This document shows positions 11,777 through 21,749 of a stretch of 64,000 nucleotides of DNA, piece by piece (the stretch's first letter is position 1; the number at the start of each line of letters is the position of its first letter). Origin of the DNA: Taenia hydatigena. Its lineage: Eukaryota; Platyhelminthes; Cestoda; Cyclophyllidea; Taeniidae. The stretch lies in assembly GCA_036345935.2 (NCBI GenBank), contig JADWOT020000002.1, positions 17,062,723 through 17,126,722 of the forward strand, written 5' to 3'. Made by a program: the position numbers and the translations under genes. A model generated the notes under the pieces. That model was not told where the DNA came from. It worked only from the letters and a program-made list of their open reading frames with translations, and did no database searches.

Positions 11777-11992
11777 AATTGCTTTAAGGCGAGAACATAT
11801 CCATCGAATTCACGCAGCGTTGGACGAAGAATTGAGGATCTAAAAGCCACAGCGTCTGGTAGGGCTTACAATCACGCCAACAGCACGTCAGGACGAGGAG
11901 GGCGAGCAACCACACCTCAGACGTGTGTGCGTGTCAGTCAACGCCGAATAGAGTCATTGGACCAAATCTTTCGTGCCCAAACATTGAAATAA
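11777..11992 (+). CDS. Candidate exon, unrecognised Arg/Ser-rich C-terminus
   Basis: Open frame to TAA with a plausible acceptor-like TTGCTTTAAG just upstream. The product is Arg/Ser/Gly-rich (VGRRIEDLKATASGRAYNH, then SQRRIESLDQIFRAQTLK). Codon use looks natural and the C-terminus is amphipathic, but no family was recognised and no poly(A) signal is adjacent. Confidence 0.22.
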   Translation, partial: NCFKARTYPSNSRSVGRRIEDLKATASGRAYNHANSTSGRGGRATTPQTCVRVSQRRIESLDQIFRAQTLK

Positions 11993-12654
11993 GGTGGCAC
12001 AATGCAATGGAATTAAAGCTTACTTTAGTCAAAAATGAGCGTATTCTTTCTCCATAATCGAGCCTGCTTTTACACAAGGTGGAGCAGGGTGAAATTGTTT
12101 CAAATTATCTGTTTGATGTAAGTGCACGATAATGAACTAGTTGTAATCAACTGCAGTGGACAATAAATGCGGCAACTACTTTTTTAGTTATCTCGGTATT
12201 TCTCCGCTTTCGTACTGTCCTAATGGTCCTACTTCTGAGTAGCGTGTAAGTTTTCTAAAATAATTCCGAGTCTTTGGCGCTGACTGGATTCGCCGCTTCC
12301 TCTTACATCCAGCACACTTACTCCAATCACACTAGCGCTTATTTTTTGTGATCTAAACACAATCGGGTTATGGGAAGGCGGTCGACAACTCAAGGAATTT
12401 AACATTCAGTCATGTGCATCTAAGGAGATGCACGCTTTAGCATGATAGACAAGACTGCCCATTACACGAAAACAGAATAGAATTTCTAATTAGTACATAA
12501 AAAGAAAAGCTGACTTGGATAGAGGGTGGTACGATCGTTTATTTTGACTTTTGGCTTGTTGGGCACACAAATTGTTTACCTTTCTGCAGTAGCTGGCAAG
12601 GTGTTGAGTGCTTGAAAATAGAGGTAGACCTCCGGTTTTGGGAAAAGTGACGAA

Positions 12655-12735
12655 TCTGTCATGCGACGATCATTCAAAAAGTAATGACTTTGCTGCCAGA
12701 TCACGTTGGTGACCTAATAGCCAGGCACAGTATCG
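12655..12735. repeat. Dispersed repeat family D, copy 1
   Basis: Aligns with 32935-33005 and with its duplicate at 39858-39930. The shared core runs from CTGTC.TGC through TTTGCTG.CAGATC..GTTGGTG.CC.AATAGCCAG. A family with one copy inside the 7-kb duplicated segment. Confidence 0.7.
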
Positions 12736-13227
12736 ATATCACTGTTGTAGTAAAATTTAATCCTGCATAGGAGATTTTGAGTTCTCGTGTCAGCTTTCTA
12801 ATACTGGACAAGTGAGGTGCGGACAGGTGTGGTGATTAGGTGACCTTTGAATTTGAGGACACGAAGAAAAGCAGTGAGTTGACACCATGGTAAGGGTAGT
12901 CTGATTCCTCCCACGAGGGCTGATTTATTTATACAGTAAATACAGTCTCTACTTCTTTGCGACCTCAACATGTTGATTTGTTCCTCACACCCTCTTGTAT
13001 GCGTTTTACATCTTTTTAAGTTAAAAGGGGAATTTTTCATCCGAAAAGGAGGCGTCGTTCACCAACAGTGACGCCATTTCACTACGTTTGCCCCGTCTCA
13101 CGCCTCTTTTATCGTATTTGGGTTCAATAACTTTTCACCGAATTCGTGCAAATGAGAGAAATCACGGTTATTCGGACTTTACCATTAAAGGCGCATTCCG
13201 TCTAGATTGATCATGCATTTCATTACA

Positions 13228-13345
13228 TAAAAGTGGGCTGGAAGGAACACAGCCACTACAGCTGGAGATGCAGTTAAATGTAGCAGAAATGGCATTTGTT
13301 GGGAAGCACTAGATGAATCTCGGAATAGGCAGATATGGGCTTGAA
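13228..13345. repeat. Dispersed repeat family C, copy 2
   Basis: Partner of 11525-11645, same orientation, about 1.6 kb downstream of it. Confidence 0.75.
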
Positions 13346-13481
13346 GACATGCTTACCATATTCAAATAAGTTGGAGGAACATATGTCGGGCAGTAGCAGT
13401 CAGGATTGGAGTAAAAAGGAAAGACTTTGAGATGTAAAGAAAAGGTCTTAATGATCATTAACATTAAACTTGGGTGTTTGA

Positions 13482-13690
13482 TCAACGATTTTGTAAACTC
13501 TAGGCCCTGACTAAGTAAGCGCGTCGAAGTAGAGTATGCTAGCCTTAGTAGTACTGAAGCTGGTGCTCATGCACTCTGAGCGGTGTAGTCAGCTTTGGAC
13601 ACGAAAATGCAGTTACCACTAGTGCAACGACCAAATTCTGTCAACGCTATCCAATTCGTCCCACTTCCGGTGGTTGAGAAGTAAGTATCG
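13482..13690. repeat. Dispersed repeat family E, copy 1
   Basis: Aligns with 45497-45690, same orientation. The best block is T.ATGAAGCTGGT.CTCATGCACTCTGAG at 13552-13580. Similarity outside this block is weaker and gapped. Confidence 0.6.
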
Positions 13691-13926
13691 GCTCTCAACA
13701 AGCGATGTTTTGTCTGTAGCCGGTGACACGGAGCAGTGTTGGAGAATCCGTCACGGACCTCTATGTGTTTACACTTGCTTAGCAGTCATGATGCGGACTA
13801 TGTGAACCCGCAAACGTAGCTCTAGGCTTACGGCTGTTAGGCGTCTGAGAGATGGTCGAGTGTTTTGCTCTTATTTGTGACGCCTAACACAGTTTTCGCT
13901 AATCTAGCTGGCCATCAATAATTAAG

Positions 13927-14196
13927 TCAGGTTAATGATAAAATTAGTGGCGATTAGGTTGAAAAAGTGTTACGAAATCTTGCAGGTGCCATGCTAATCG
14001 CGCGCTTGGGAGCTGCTTGATAAGGATGGTTGAGTAGCATTTTCAAAATGACCTCTGCGTGTCAGTTTACTGGTAAAATGAGGAGCGATTTGATTAAAAA
14101 GTGTTTTTACGCCTTAAAGGCGCCACATTACCCAGATGACGAGGAATAAGTGATGAGACCATGACAGGCCGTTTCAAAACTCATTTTTAAAAACGC
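13927..14196. repeat. Diverged two-unit tandem repeat, ~135-bp unit
   Basis: 13927-14061 and 14062-14196 share TCAG.TTA.TG.TAAAAT.AG..GCGAT followed by AAAAAGTGTT, GGCGCCA-like and TTTCAAAA blocks in the same order. Old local duplication, non-coding. Confidence 0.6.
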
Positions 14197-14253
14197 AAAA
14201 CGCAGTCTCCTCTGCTCTTCAACGTTTTTGAAAGCATTCATTTTTTTCACAAA

Positions 14254-14927
14254 TTGTCCATAAAATGTTCCGACTCATATTTTTACCGTCTACTCACAGA
14301 AAGCACAAAATCGGTAGGTAGGTGGACTAGAAGTCATTGGAAAAAAGTAGGAAAGAAAGCCAAGACGATTGTTTATAGCCTAGATAACATCTGTAGATTT
14401 CGTCTCAACTCACGACCCGGATACTCGCTAGTAGATGATGCAAACAACCCAGAGAGGAAGTATTCTTTTAATCTTATTAGTTATTCACAGTCATTTCCAC
14501 GTTTAGGCCGCAAGACGTGGCATTCATAAACCCCTCAATATTAATCGCCTCATAATCGGGTTCTACATCAGATGCTCATTGCAGTCGGGACTGGGGTATT
14601 GTGAGCTCCCTCCTGACAATACTACAAGCTACTCTCGGAAATGGAGTGCTTTAACGCCAATAGAATGGAAGAAGACCACAGAGGACAATGAACCTGCACG
14701 CATACGTCTACAGCTTGCTTGACGACAATGATACCTTACCTGGATTCACCTGCACTTCGGGTCATTTAACGTTAACGTTTATTTCAGGTGATTACATAGA
14801 CGTGGACAAGTTATGTTCTGTCAGCCAGTCATCTGAATTGTGTATTTACACAAGTAAACTCTTCAATCTAGATGGTTTCGTTCATCATCTTGAAGTCACA
14901 AAGCTACAATTTAGTCAGTCCTGTTAG
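14254..14927 (+). CDS. Candidate 3' end of an unrecognised gene with poly(A) signal
   Basis: Frame 14254-14529 follows a good acceptor (TACTCACAG near 14300) and gives a basic peptide (VGRWTRSHWKKVGKKAKT, later GRKTWHS). Frame 14688-14927 gives a second stretch (GDYIDVDKLCSVSQSS...LQFSQSC, stop at 14925) with an internal acceptor TTTATTTCAG. AATAAA follows at 14934-14939, six bases after the stop, like the tight 3' end of the metallothionein-like gene. No family was recognised. The second block is duplicated and broken at 16388-16650. The two frames need not belong to one gene. Confidence 0.3.
14636..14915. repeat. Local duplication family F, copy 1
   Basis: Aligns in the same orientation with 16388-16650. 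Shared blocks: AAATGGA...GAAGAAGACCAC, CACTTCGGGTCATTTAACG, GATTACA.A.ACGTGGA.AAGTTATGTTCTG and CATCATCTT. It contains the candidate last exon ending at 14927. Confidence 0.75.
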
Positions 14928-15176
14928 CATACCAATAAAAAGTGTTTCTCTCAAGCCTTTGTCCATTTAATACTAAGTCTGTGGATTCATTGAAACTGTT
15001 GAGATGTATTACTGTGTTCTTGTATCTACTGAACTCTCAAAAAAAGTCTAACCAGCGTTTATAATCTTTAGAGACTGAGGCAGAAGGATAACCACAGGCG
15101 TTTGCATTAGGAGATGCATGACTTTATTTCTACAAGTTTCAATCAACGTCTTCGTGATAAGGGAAGGTATTCACAG

Positions 15177-15724
15177 CAGAGTTACATTTGAAACTGTGTG
15201 ATCCGCATAATGCCTTCCAGGAAGAGCTCGGGTTATACACACTAACGGAAAATGAAGACAAGGTGTTTTTGCGTAATTGGTGGACAGAAGTTCGGATCAT
15301 TTTGGTGTCCTTAGCTACCGTTTGTTACAATCCAGATGACTTAGGAAGAGTAGAAAACTATGCAACTTTTTAGTTTATTCACCCAATTAATCAATTCGCA
15401 TCAGAAACTAAAAATTTATTTCATTTTGTAGTTGGAGCTCGTCGCGACGGCACGATTGAATTTGCGGAAATCCATCAACTGCATATGGCAGTTCATAACT
15501 ACGCATTGCGAATCAGTGACTTGTGTTGGTCAGTGCAGACGATCACTTTTGACTTCATCCTCCAGTTGAGTTCTCAGATCATATCACACGGGTTGAACCT
15601 GGTGGATGTGATTCGAACTTGCTTGTCTTTCGACTCTACTTTGACTCAACTAGACGAGTACCTAGCAAGATTTGTTGTACGATACCTAGAACAGATGTGG
15701 CGGGCCACGGCACCACCCATTTGA
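15177..15724 (+). CDS. Candidate two-exon C-terminal fragment, unrecognised
   Basis: Exon 15177-15272 (after CACAG) encodes ELHLKLCDPHNAFQEELGLY... and can be spliced at GC|gtaatt to exon 15432-15724 (after TTTCATTTTGTAG, a strong acceptor) in matching phase. The second exon is open for 96 codons to TGA: GARRDGTIEFAEIHQLHMAV, then FDFILQLSSQIISHGLNLVD, then STLTQLDEYLARFVVRYLEQ and MWRATAPPI. It is helical and looks clearly coding. I do not recognise the family. Upstream exons were not identified with confidence. Confidence 0.4.
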
Positions 15725-16020
15725 AGGTGGATGCCTCATGCTGAAGACGACCTTCTGTTCTTCACCAGAATGGCTAAGTGCTTGCTGCTATTAGTCAAAA
15801 TGTCCCGAGGTCAACTTGTCAAGCGAAACTTCCCATCATATAGAAGCAACTGAAGACAGAACGTCTTGGAAGCCAGACACACACGTTCCACAAATCGTAT
15901 ATTATCAAAAGACACCTACTCTTAAGGACTAGTAATTTGTTCTTCATCTTTCCTAACTTCCAAAACGCGCCCCTTTGGATTAGCACTGACTGGCTGGCTA
16001 AGTGACTAACTTGTGCAGAG

Positions 16021-16990
16021 TTGCCTTTTGTAGTCCATAGTTTGGCCAGATCAAATTTCTTCGTTGGAAGGAGTCAGGAGGAGTCAATCGAGTTGGAGGA
16101 GGCATGGCACTTCGTGGTAGACAGTCGCACGACCACCTACGAGTGCACAAAAGTGGCAAATAGTAATACCACAACATTCTACCTAATCATTTACCTTCTC
16201 CATCCCCACTCACTTCCTATTCGCCTCCTCCCCTCCCTACCCGCATCCCGTACTTACACTACTTGGATCTTCACAAGTGTATGCTCATAGTCACAAGCCA
16301 CTCGGAGTGGAGCGATAGGTCAGTCGAGTCTAGTTACGGTCTCTGTCTGGTGTAATGTAGGCTCTTTTCAGACGACGCTGTATGGCACTTTTGGAAATGG
16401 AACACTTTGCGCTAAGAGAACCGAAGAAGACCACGGAAGCCAATGAACTTGGACGAGTCACCTCCACTTCGGGTCATTTAACGCTACCGGTTATTTCGAG
16501 TGATTACACAAACGTGGAAAAGTTATGTTCTGCCATGTTAGAGTGACGTGGTGTCAGTTGTTTAAATTGCATGTTTGCACAAGTGAGCCCTTCAGTCTTG
16601 ACAGATTTTATCCATCATCTTAACGTCAAAATTCATAAGGCTGCGAAGTAAACCTTTGGTTCGTGCAAGTGAGGACACTTTGTTGTGAAGTCATCTGTCG
16701 GAGTCACTGCCACCTTTCAAATAGCTACTTTTCGCATCATGCTGCTTCGTGAGGCCTTAGTGGCCTGGCCCTATCTGATTGACCCTTCTGAGCAAGATCC
16801 TTACCATTGTAAATGTGCATCCGTATCACAGCAGTCCGATTACTGGTCCGCTGGTGCAATGTTCAACTCGAACACACAGCTCATGGAATCCGTCTTGCAG
16901 AAAACCCAACATTCAAGAATCTGTGGCAAAACAGCAACAGATTTTTTTAGCTCATTAGCAAATTCACTCGCGAATTCAAAAATATCATAG
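16021..16990 (+). other. Unrecognised exon-like frames flanking the family F copy
   Basis: Frames 16021-16290 (SQEESIELEEAWHFVVDSRT) and 16685-16990 (LREALVAWPYLIDPSEQDPY) read like protein. No motif, poly(A) signal or convincing splice pair supports a gene model. Confidence 0.2.
16388..16650. pseudogene. Broken copy of the 14.6-14.9 kb block (family F, copy 2)
   Basis: Compared with copy 1 it lacks about 50 bp around 16450. The acceptor TTTCAG reads TTTCGAG, and TGA interrupts the frame soon after TTATGTTCTG. Presumed decayed duplicate. Confidence 0.55.
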
Positions 16991-19300
16991 TATACTTGAT
17001 TGCATCTTGTGAACAGCTGTAATTAACTCTAAAATTAAGCTTGATATACAGATTAGCCACTGAGTCAACTGGGTGCAATGCTTAATGTAACTCCTTTACA
17101 GTCACATTAATAGATATTTAATACCAGGGTTGGTGCATTGCCTAAGACTTGAGGAACCTAAGATAATCAAGCAACATAAAATGACTTGCTGATCAATTAT
17201 TCAGAATTGACTAAGGACAGAACTGCACTATCTCAAGCTAACTAAACCAAATGTAAGCTTTTGTGTAACCTAGCTACTTCTTTTTTTTTTGTTAGTGAGG
17301 AACTTCCCGATTCTCCGCATTTTTTACCTGATCTGCTTTCCAGCTCGACGTAGACCATTTAATACGACTATTGAAATATACTTCAGAATCTGCAAGAATG
17401 CTATAGAAATGCTATGCATTCAACGAAAGCAAGAGGTTAAAAAAAGAAACTAACGACAAGTAAGCTTTACTGGAGCCATCTCTAAATATGCGAGCGTGTA
17501 GCAGCACTCGTCCCCTCAAGTACTTTTCCGCATTGAATACCTACAAATCAACTTTGGCGCACAAGGTACCTATTATCTACCCTACAAATGGATGCTTTTG
17601 TCATCGACTAGCTTTCTCAACCACTAGTCTAACGGAACTTTAATTTACTTCTTTGGTCCTCGTACTAGAGAAGCATCATTGCCAATGGTCCAAGGCTAGT
17701 CTTTATAAAGTGTTGGGGTAACTAGAATCAAACTACCAGGAACTTTATCCCCAAGATTGATTCCATGGTAACAGTTGGAAGCTTGCTAACGAACAATTAC
17801 TTCCGTACATTCCCAAACCTTTTAAACTTTGGTGGCCTTTCATCTTTAAGATGTTACGTATGAGATTTATTGGCTTGTGAACTTTTAACTAAACTTAAGA
17901 ATGCAGAAATACTTTGATCGTCTAACTATGCTTGCCGTTCTAAGGTCAACTTAATTTCAAGCCAATTAAAAAAGATGGAGAATTTTTCGTCGAGAATTGC
18001 ATTTGTAGTTACACGTGTGCTGGGAACGAGGCAGTTATTTGCAAGTCAGTGAATGGGCTTTGATGCGGCAGATGATTACATCTGCTTACATTGCAACCAA
18101 ACGCTAGTATGGTGGCGACTAAGGCGATTCGGTAAGTTCGTGTTACGGATATAATTCTGCTTATCAGTTGTAGAACATGCCGCACGTCTGCTGCAGATTT
18201 TGGAATATTGAGTCTCCTACAAGGCGAAGTCCATTATAAGTGAATTCACTTAAGGTGGAGCATCATTTGGAATAGCGAATGTAGATCATTGGCTCAGACA
18301 GCTGCGGCACAAAAGCATGGCTGCCTTGGCGGTGCCTCTGCTCATGACAGCTTGTCTGCATGGCCGCAACTACCGCTGTTGAGATAAGGTAACACTGTGT
18401 GAATTCGTCCTAGATAACCCACGAACTGACCCCAACTGGCGACGTTGTTGTAAACAGTGCGATGCATTACTGACCCCATGGTTTATGTCCTTATATGCAT
18501 AAACCACAAGTTCACCACTCCTGTGGGGTCAGAATGAAAGAGTACAGTCTTCTCTAACGAAGTGACTACTCTCGGGAAGCGATGAGGGTTTGTTAAGCAT
18601 TAAATATTTTAATGTGAAAAAATATCTACTTCAATACAAACTCTTTTCGTAACAAAATTTTTGAAAGGAGAGCATGAAGAAGAGGAGCATTTTGCTTCCT
18701 CATTGAATGTCTATGCTTCCAGAGGTGCATGGTGAGCCTTCATTCAGTCTTTGTTTCAATTAGTGAGAGAAATTTCTCTTCAGGAAGGCGAACAACTGCA
18801 TGTTAGTTGCAGTGATGAAGGCTGGCAAAATACCCTCTGCCTTCATTCTCAAAACTTTGAACCCTTGGCATAGTGGGAGCTTCTGAAGCCTTCTATAGAA
18901 CTGTCTCTTTGAAATGAACAAAAAATAACCTGATATTTTTAGCGTTAATATATCCCGAACGCGTAGGCACAGCCCTTGTCAACTCGTGTTTCAAATTCCG
19001 AGACCAAATTGACTGTAGAAAGTGGCAGAGTATGACAGTTTGTCCATCCCATACCGGGGAACAGCCAATAAAAGTGAATGAGTTGCACTTTTTGATGGTA
19101 GAATTCTGCATATTTCTGATGCGAATTAATCGTTAACTAAAGAGCGATTTAAACGCTTGCACCCGGCCACTGGTGCAGCATTTTTTACATTGTTAGCAAA
19201 CCTCGGAACCTAGCACCATCAGCAGCATTTAAAGTAGGTTCTCACAACCCGTAGAAACAGTATAAATCGCCCCTTTCTGATTAGCAGGAGATGCTTAGTC
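16991..19300. other. Gene-poor AT-rich stretch
   Basis: No coding signal. Contains the compound inverted repeat at 18470-18532, listed separately. Confidence 0.4.
18470..18532. repeat. Compound inverted repeat with TGACCCC/GGGGTCA half-sites
   Basis: CTGACCCCA (18470-18478) and TGGGGTCAG (18524-18532) are perfect complements. Directly inside, TGGTTTATG (18479-18487) pairs perfectly with CATAAACCA (18498-18506). The right side has a 17-nt insertion between its two arms. A further CTGACCCCA lies at 18426-18434. GGGGTCA resembles a nuclear-receptor half-site; any regulatory role is speculation. Confidence 0.6.
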
Positions 19301-19320
19301 CTCGTATTTTGAAGTGAGAC

Positions 19321-19598
19321 ATTTCATTCATTTGCAGAATTGTAAAAAATCCTCTTTATCGACCCACTTGGGCGTCAAACTGATTATATTACGCATTGCT
19401 GGTAGTTCCTCGTCTTGCTTTGCAGTCGAGTGTCAAGAAACATTCAATGAAATCAAAATAATTCGTAATAAAGCAATTTTAACCCCTAGATGCCTTTTTA
19501 ATTTAAATTCATATGTGTTTCGTTTCATGTCGCTTCATGGAGAGGATAAAACGAGCATGTTTTACCGATTCCACCAATACGAACTCAATGAAACTTGA
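19321..19598 (+). CDS. Candidate terminal exon, unrecognised
   Basis: A strong acceptor (TTTCATTCATTTGCAG, ending near 19337) leads into a frame open to TGA at 19598. It gives NCKKSSLSTHLGVKLIILRI and later FRFMSLHGEDKTSMFYRFHQ. No family recognised. Confidence 0.25.
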
Positions 19599-19967
19599 CA
19601 CGTTTTCGAGTAGTTATAATTAACTAACAAGGGCGCAGAATTCAGCTCCCTCTTTCCATTCTAATTTCGTTTTGTAACCATCTTTCACTAATTACCCTCC
19701 TTAGTAATTTTGTCCACCCAGTCTTCTTGAATGCCACTAGCGGATGAACCAAGCAATTCCACGCCGCAAAACTGTCATCACAAATTCTTCTCCAATTCGA
19801 GAACGCAATATTATAGCATTGCTTTAGAGCGTGCGACTACTACCTGGGAAGTGTCGCAAGTTCTACAAAAATCGGAATTCTTGCAGCCAGAAAAATGGGC
19901 AATTCAGCCGACGGTATAATTCCTATGCTTATACTCTGCCTCTTCCGAAATTAGAAAGTGTAGAACA

Positions 19968-20112
19968 TTCCCTTGTAGCGTCCCGAGGCTTCCTCGAAGG
20001 CAAAAGTCAGAATGCTAGGGTAGAATATATATATTCATCGGACAGAGGGAAATAGACTACTGGCATCGCCCGGAGGCCAGCCTACGCAGCTAGGGCAAGA
20101 TGGCCACTCCTG
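19968..20112 (-). repeat. Dispersed repeat family G, copy 1 (minus orientation)
   Basis: Its reverse complement aligns with 29728-29872. The match is clear in translation: GHLALAA-stop-AGLRAMPVVYFPL here against GHIALAAWAGLGAIPAAYFPL in the other copy, with further agreement downstream (FAFEEASGRYKG against FAFEGALGSYIG, in another frame). Protein-level conservation suggests decayed copies of a coding element or multicopy gene. Confidence 0.7.
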
Positions 20113-21353
20113 TGACCCTGACCCAAAAAAACCGGTAGTACAAACAAATAAAGTACTACACCCTTTTCCAATGGCCTCGGGAACAAACCGAATCTACTTA
20201 ACAACCTTGCTATTTTAACTTCGGAATCGCATATAATTCTGGACTTATCCAATCGAAATTTCCGGGCCCAAAAAATCAGAGATAAGAACAAACTCGTATC
20301 ACCAACGGCAAACGCACAATGTGAGTTTTAAGAGGCCCGATAATGTTTTGAAGGCAAAGAGCTTTTGGAATTAGCATTAAACAAGCAAGTGCAAATGAAT
20401 ACCTCCTTAGATAATTTGAAATTATAAAGCATGTAGAACTGTTGAGAGCGATACGATCCTCGTTCCAATTCCTATAAGACAGTGAAAATGTATGAGCGCT
20501 TTGCCTTTGGCACTCAGGCATGCAGGTGTAGGCCTGTACAGTTGAATGTGAGGCTACACACAAATTCCATATCAAGATTTTACCATTTGGATGCTCAGAA
20601 CACATGCAATCGCTGCCCTCCGTTCATCGTTATCATCCACCACCACTATAGAGCCTGTATGGCAGTGACGAGGGAGTGATACTGCAAATATGGTGGTTTC
20701 TGTTGCGTAATTTTCTTGTAAAGAATCAACAATTCATCCACGACCGCATTTATTATAAGTGATTTTCCTGAGCAACCAAAAGTAAGTCCGCATCAAGATA
20801 CAGAGGCACTAAAGTGATATTTGTTAGAAATGCGTGCCTAAGGATAATTGAGGACTGATATGAAGTCTTTTAAATTTGGCAAAGTCTTTAATACCGTAGA
20901 GCTGTGAGAACTCAACTCCAGAAAAAGAGCCGATTAGCAAAAGCTGACAGCTTTTTACCATCTTCCGAATTATGATTTGTGACGCCGCATTCCAACTCCT
21001 TATTTGAAGGACACTAAGATTATCAGTTGATGCTGGCAAAACCACAGTTTTACAAAGTAAAGTATCGTATTTTAAGTAACTGGGTAATGATCAGTAAGCC
21101 ATAGCATCACATAAAAGTAAGTTGGCAATGCTCCACGGTTCTTTTAGAGGCCTATGTCGTCGGGGATTAGGGTAGGCGCAAGTAAAACGGCGTTCCGCTT
21201 TATTTAAGAAAAATTGGTGCTAAACTGCATAAGCTTGGTTACAATTTTGACAAGAATGTAAACTTTTGTCCTGATTTCGTCTTGGCCCTAGAGTTACAAA
21301 GGTACAGATTCAAAGGTAGTATGGAACAGCCAGTGCAAAGCCAAGATTTCACT

Positions 21354-21359
21354 TTTATT
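21354..21359 (-). terminator. Poly(A) signal AATAAA overlapping the metallothionein stop codon
   Basis: The minus strand reads AAT TAA TAAA, so the first bases of AATAAA are the last bases of the stop codon. The 3' UTR would be only the usual 10-30 nt to the cleavage site. A T-rich stretch follows downstream. Confidence 0.65.
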
Positions 21360-21530
21360 AATTCACTTTTCGATGATTTTTACATTCTGGACACTTGCAT
21401 TTAACAACATTAGCACAGGCCTCACAACAGTTGCATCCGTTGCATCCTAAAATAGGAAGTTAAGACTGCGGTTCCGATTGCATAGTTTAGACCTGAAACG
21501 CTTACATCAATACTGACACCTACCGGGCAT
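21358..21530 (-). CDS. Metallothionein-like peptide, 31 aa, 2 exons
   Basis: Exon 1 coding is 21530-21524 (ATG CCC G). A 77-nt GT-AG intron (gtaggt...tttag) follows, then exon 2 is 21446-21358, ending in TAA. The product begins MPGCNGCNCCEACANVVKCK and ends CPECKNHRKVN. It has eight Cys in the order C-x2-C-x-CC-x2-C-x5-C-x-C-x2-C, Lys/Asn-rich spacers and no aromatic residues, all hallmarks of metallothioneins, which bind Zn, Cd or Cu in thiolate clusters. An intron within the first codons is also familiar from metallothionein genes. Only one Cys cluster is present, so it is about half the size of a two-domain metallothionein. It stands alone in gene-poor DNA. The alternative is another small Cys-rich peptide, but there is no signal sequence, which argues for a cytosolic protein. 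A standard 60-aa ORF cut-off misses it. Confidence 0.85.
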
Positions 21531-21577
21531 GCTGTTGGATTCTAATCAGTCGACGGACCTCGGTTGTGGATGTCGGT

Positions 21578-21725
21578 CTTTTTATGCTAATTGAGGGAAC
21601 CTTGAACTCGGCGTGAAATCAGTAAGCTATGTAGATGGGACCTCTCAGATTGGTCACAAACGAGAAGCGAAACGAGTCCTCACAAAAATACATTTTCCAC
21701 GTGATTCGCATGTGTGCGCCTTTCG
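21578..21725 (-). promoter_or_regulatory. Promoter of the metallothionein-like gene
   Basis: On the minus strand CATAAAAAG (21586-21578) is a TATA-type box about 50 nt above the ATG, fitting a TSS near 21550. A CCAAT box lies at 21653-21649 and a CACGTG E-box at 21703-21698. Around 21707-21725 the minus strand reads GGCGCACAC, one mismatch from the metal-response-element core TGCRCNC. No perfect core was found in the 150 nt examined. Metal control is therefore expected for the family but only weakly supported here. Confidence 0.6.
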
Positions 21726-21749
21726 CAAGAAATATCTCGGTAACATATT

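Noticed and set aside
21578..21725. Perfect metal-response element upstream of the metallothionein-like gene
   Set aside because: The best site has a mismatch in the TGCRCNC core, so it is only noted as a near match.
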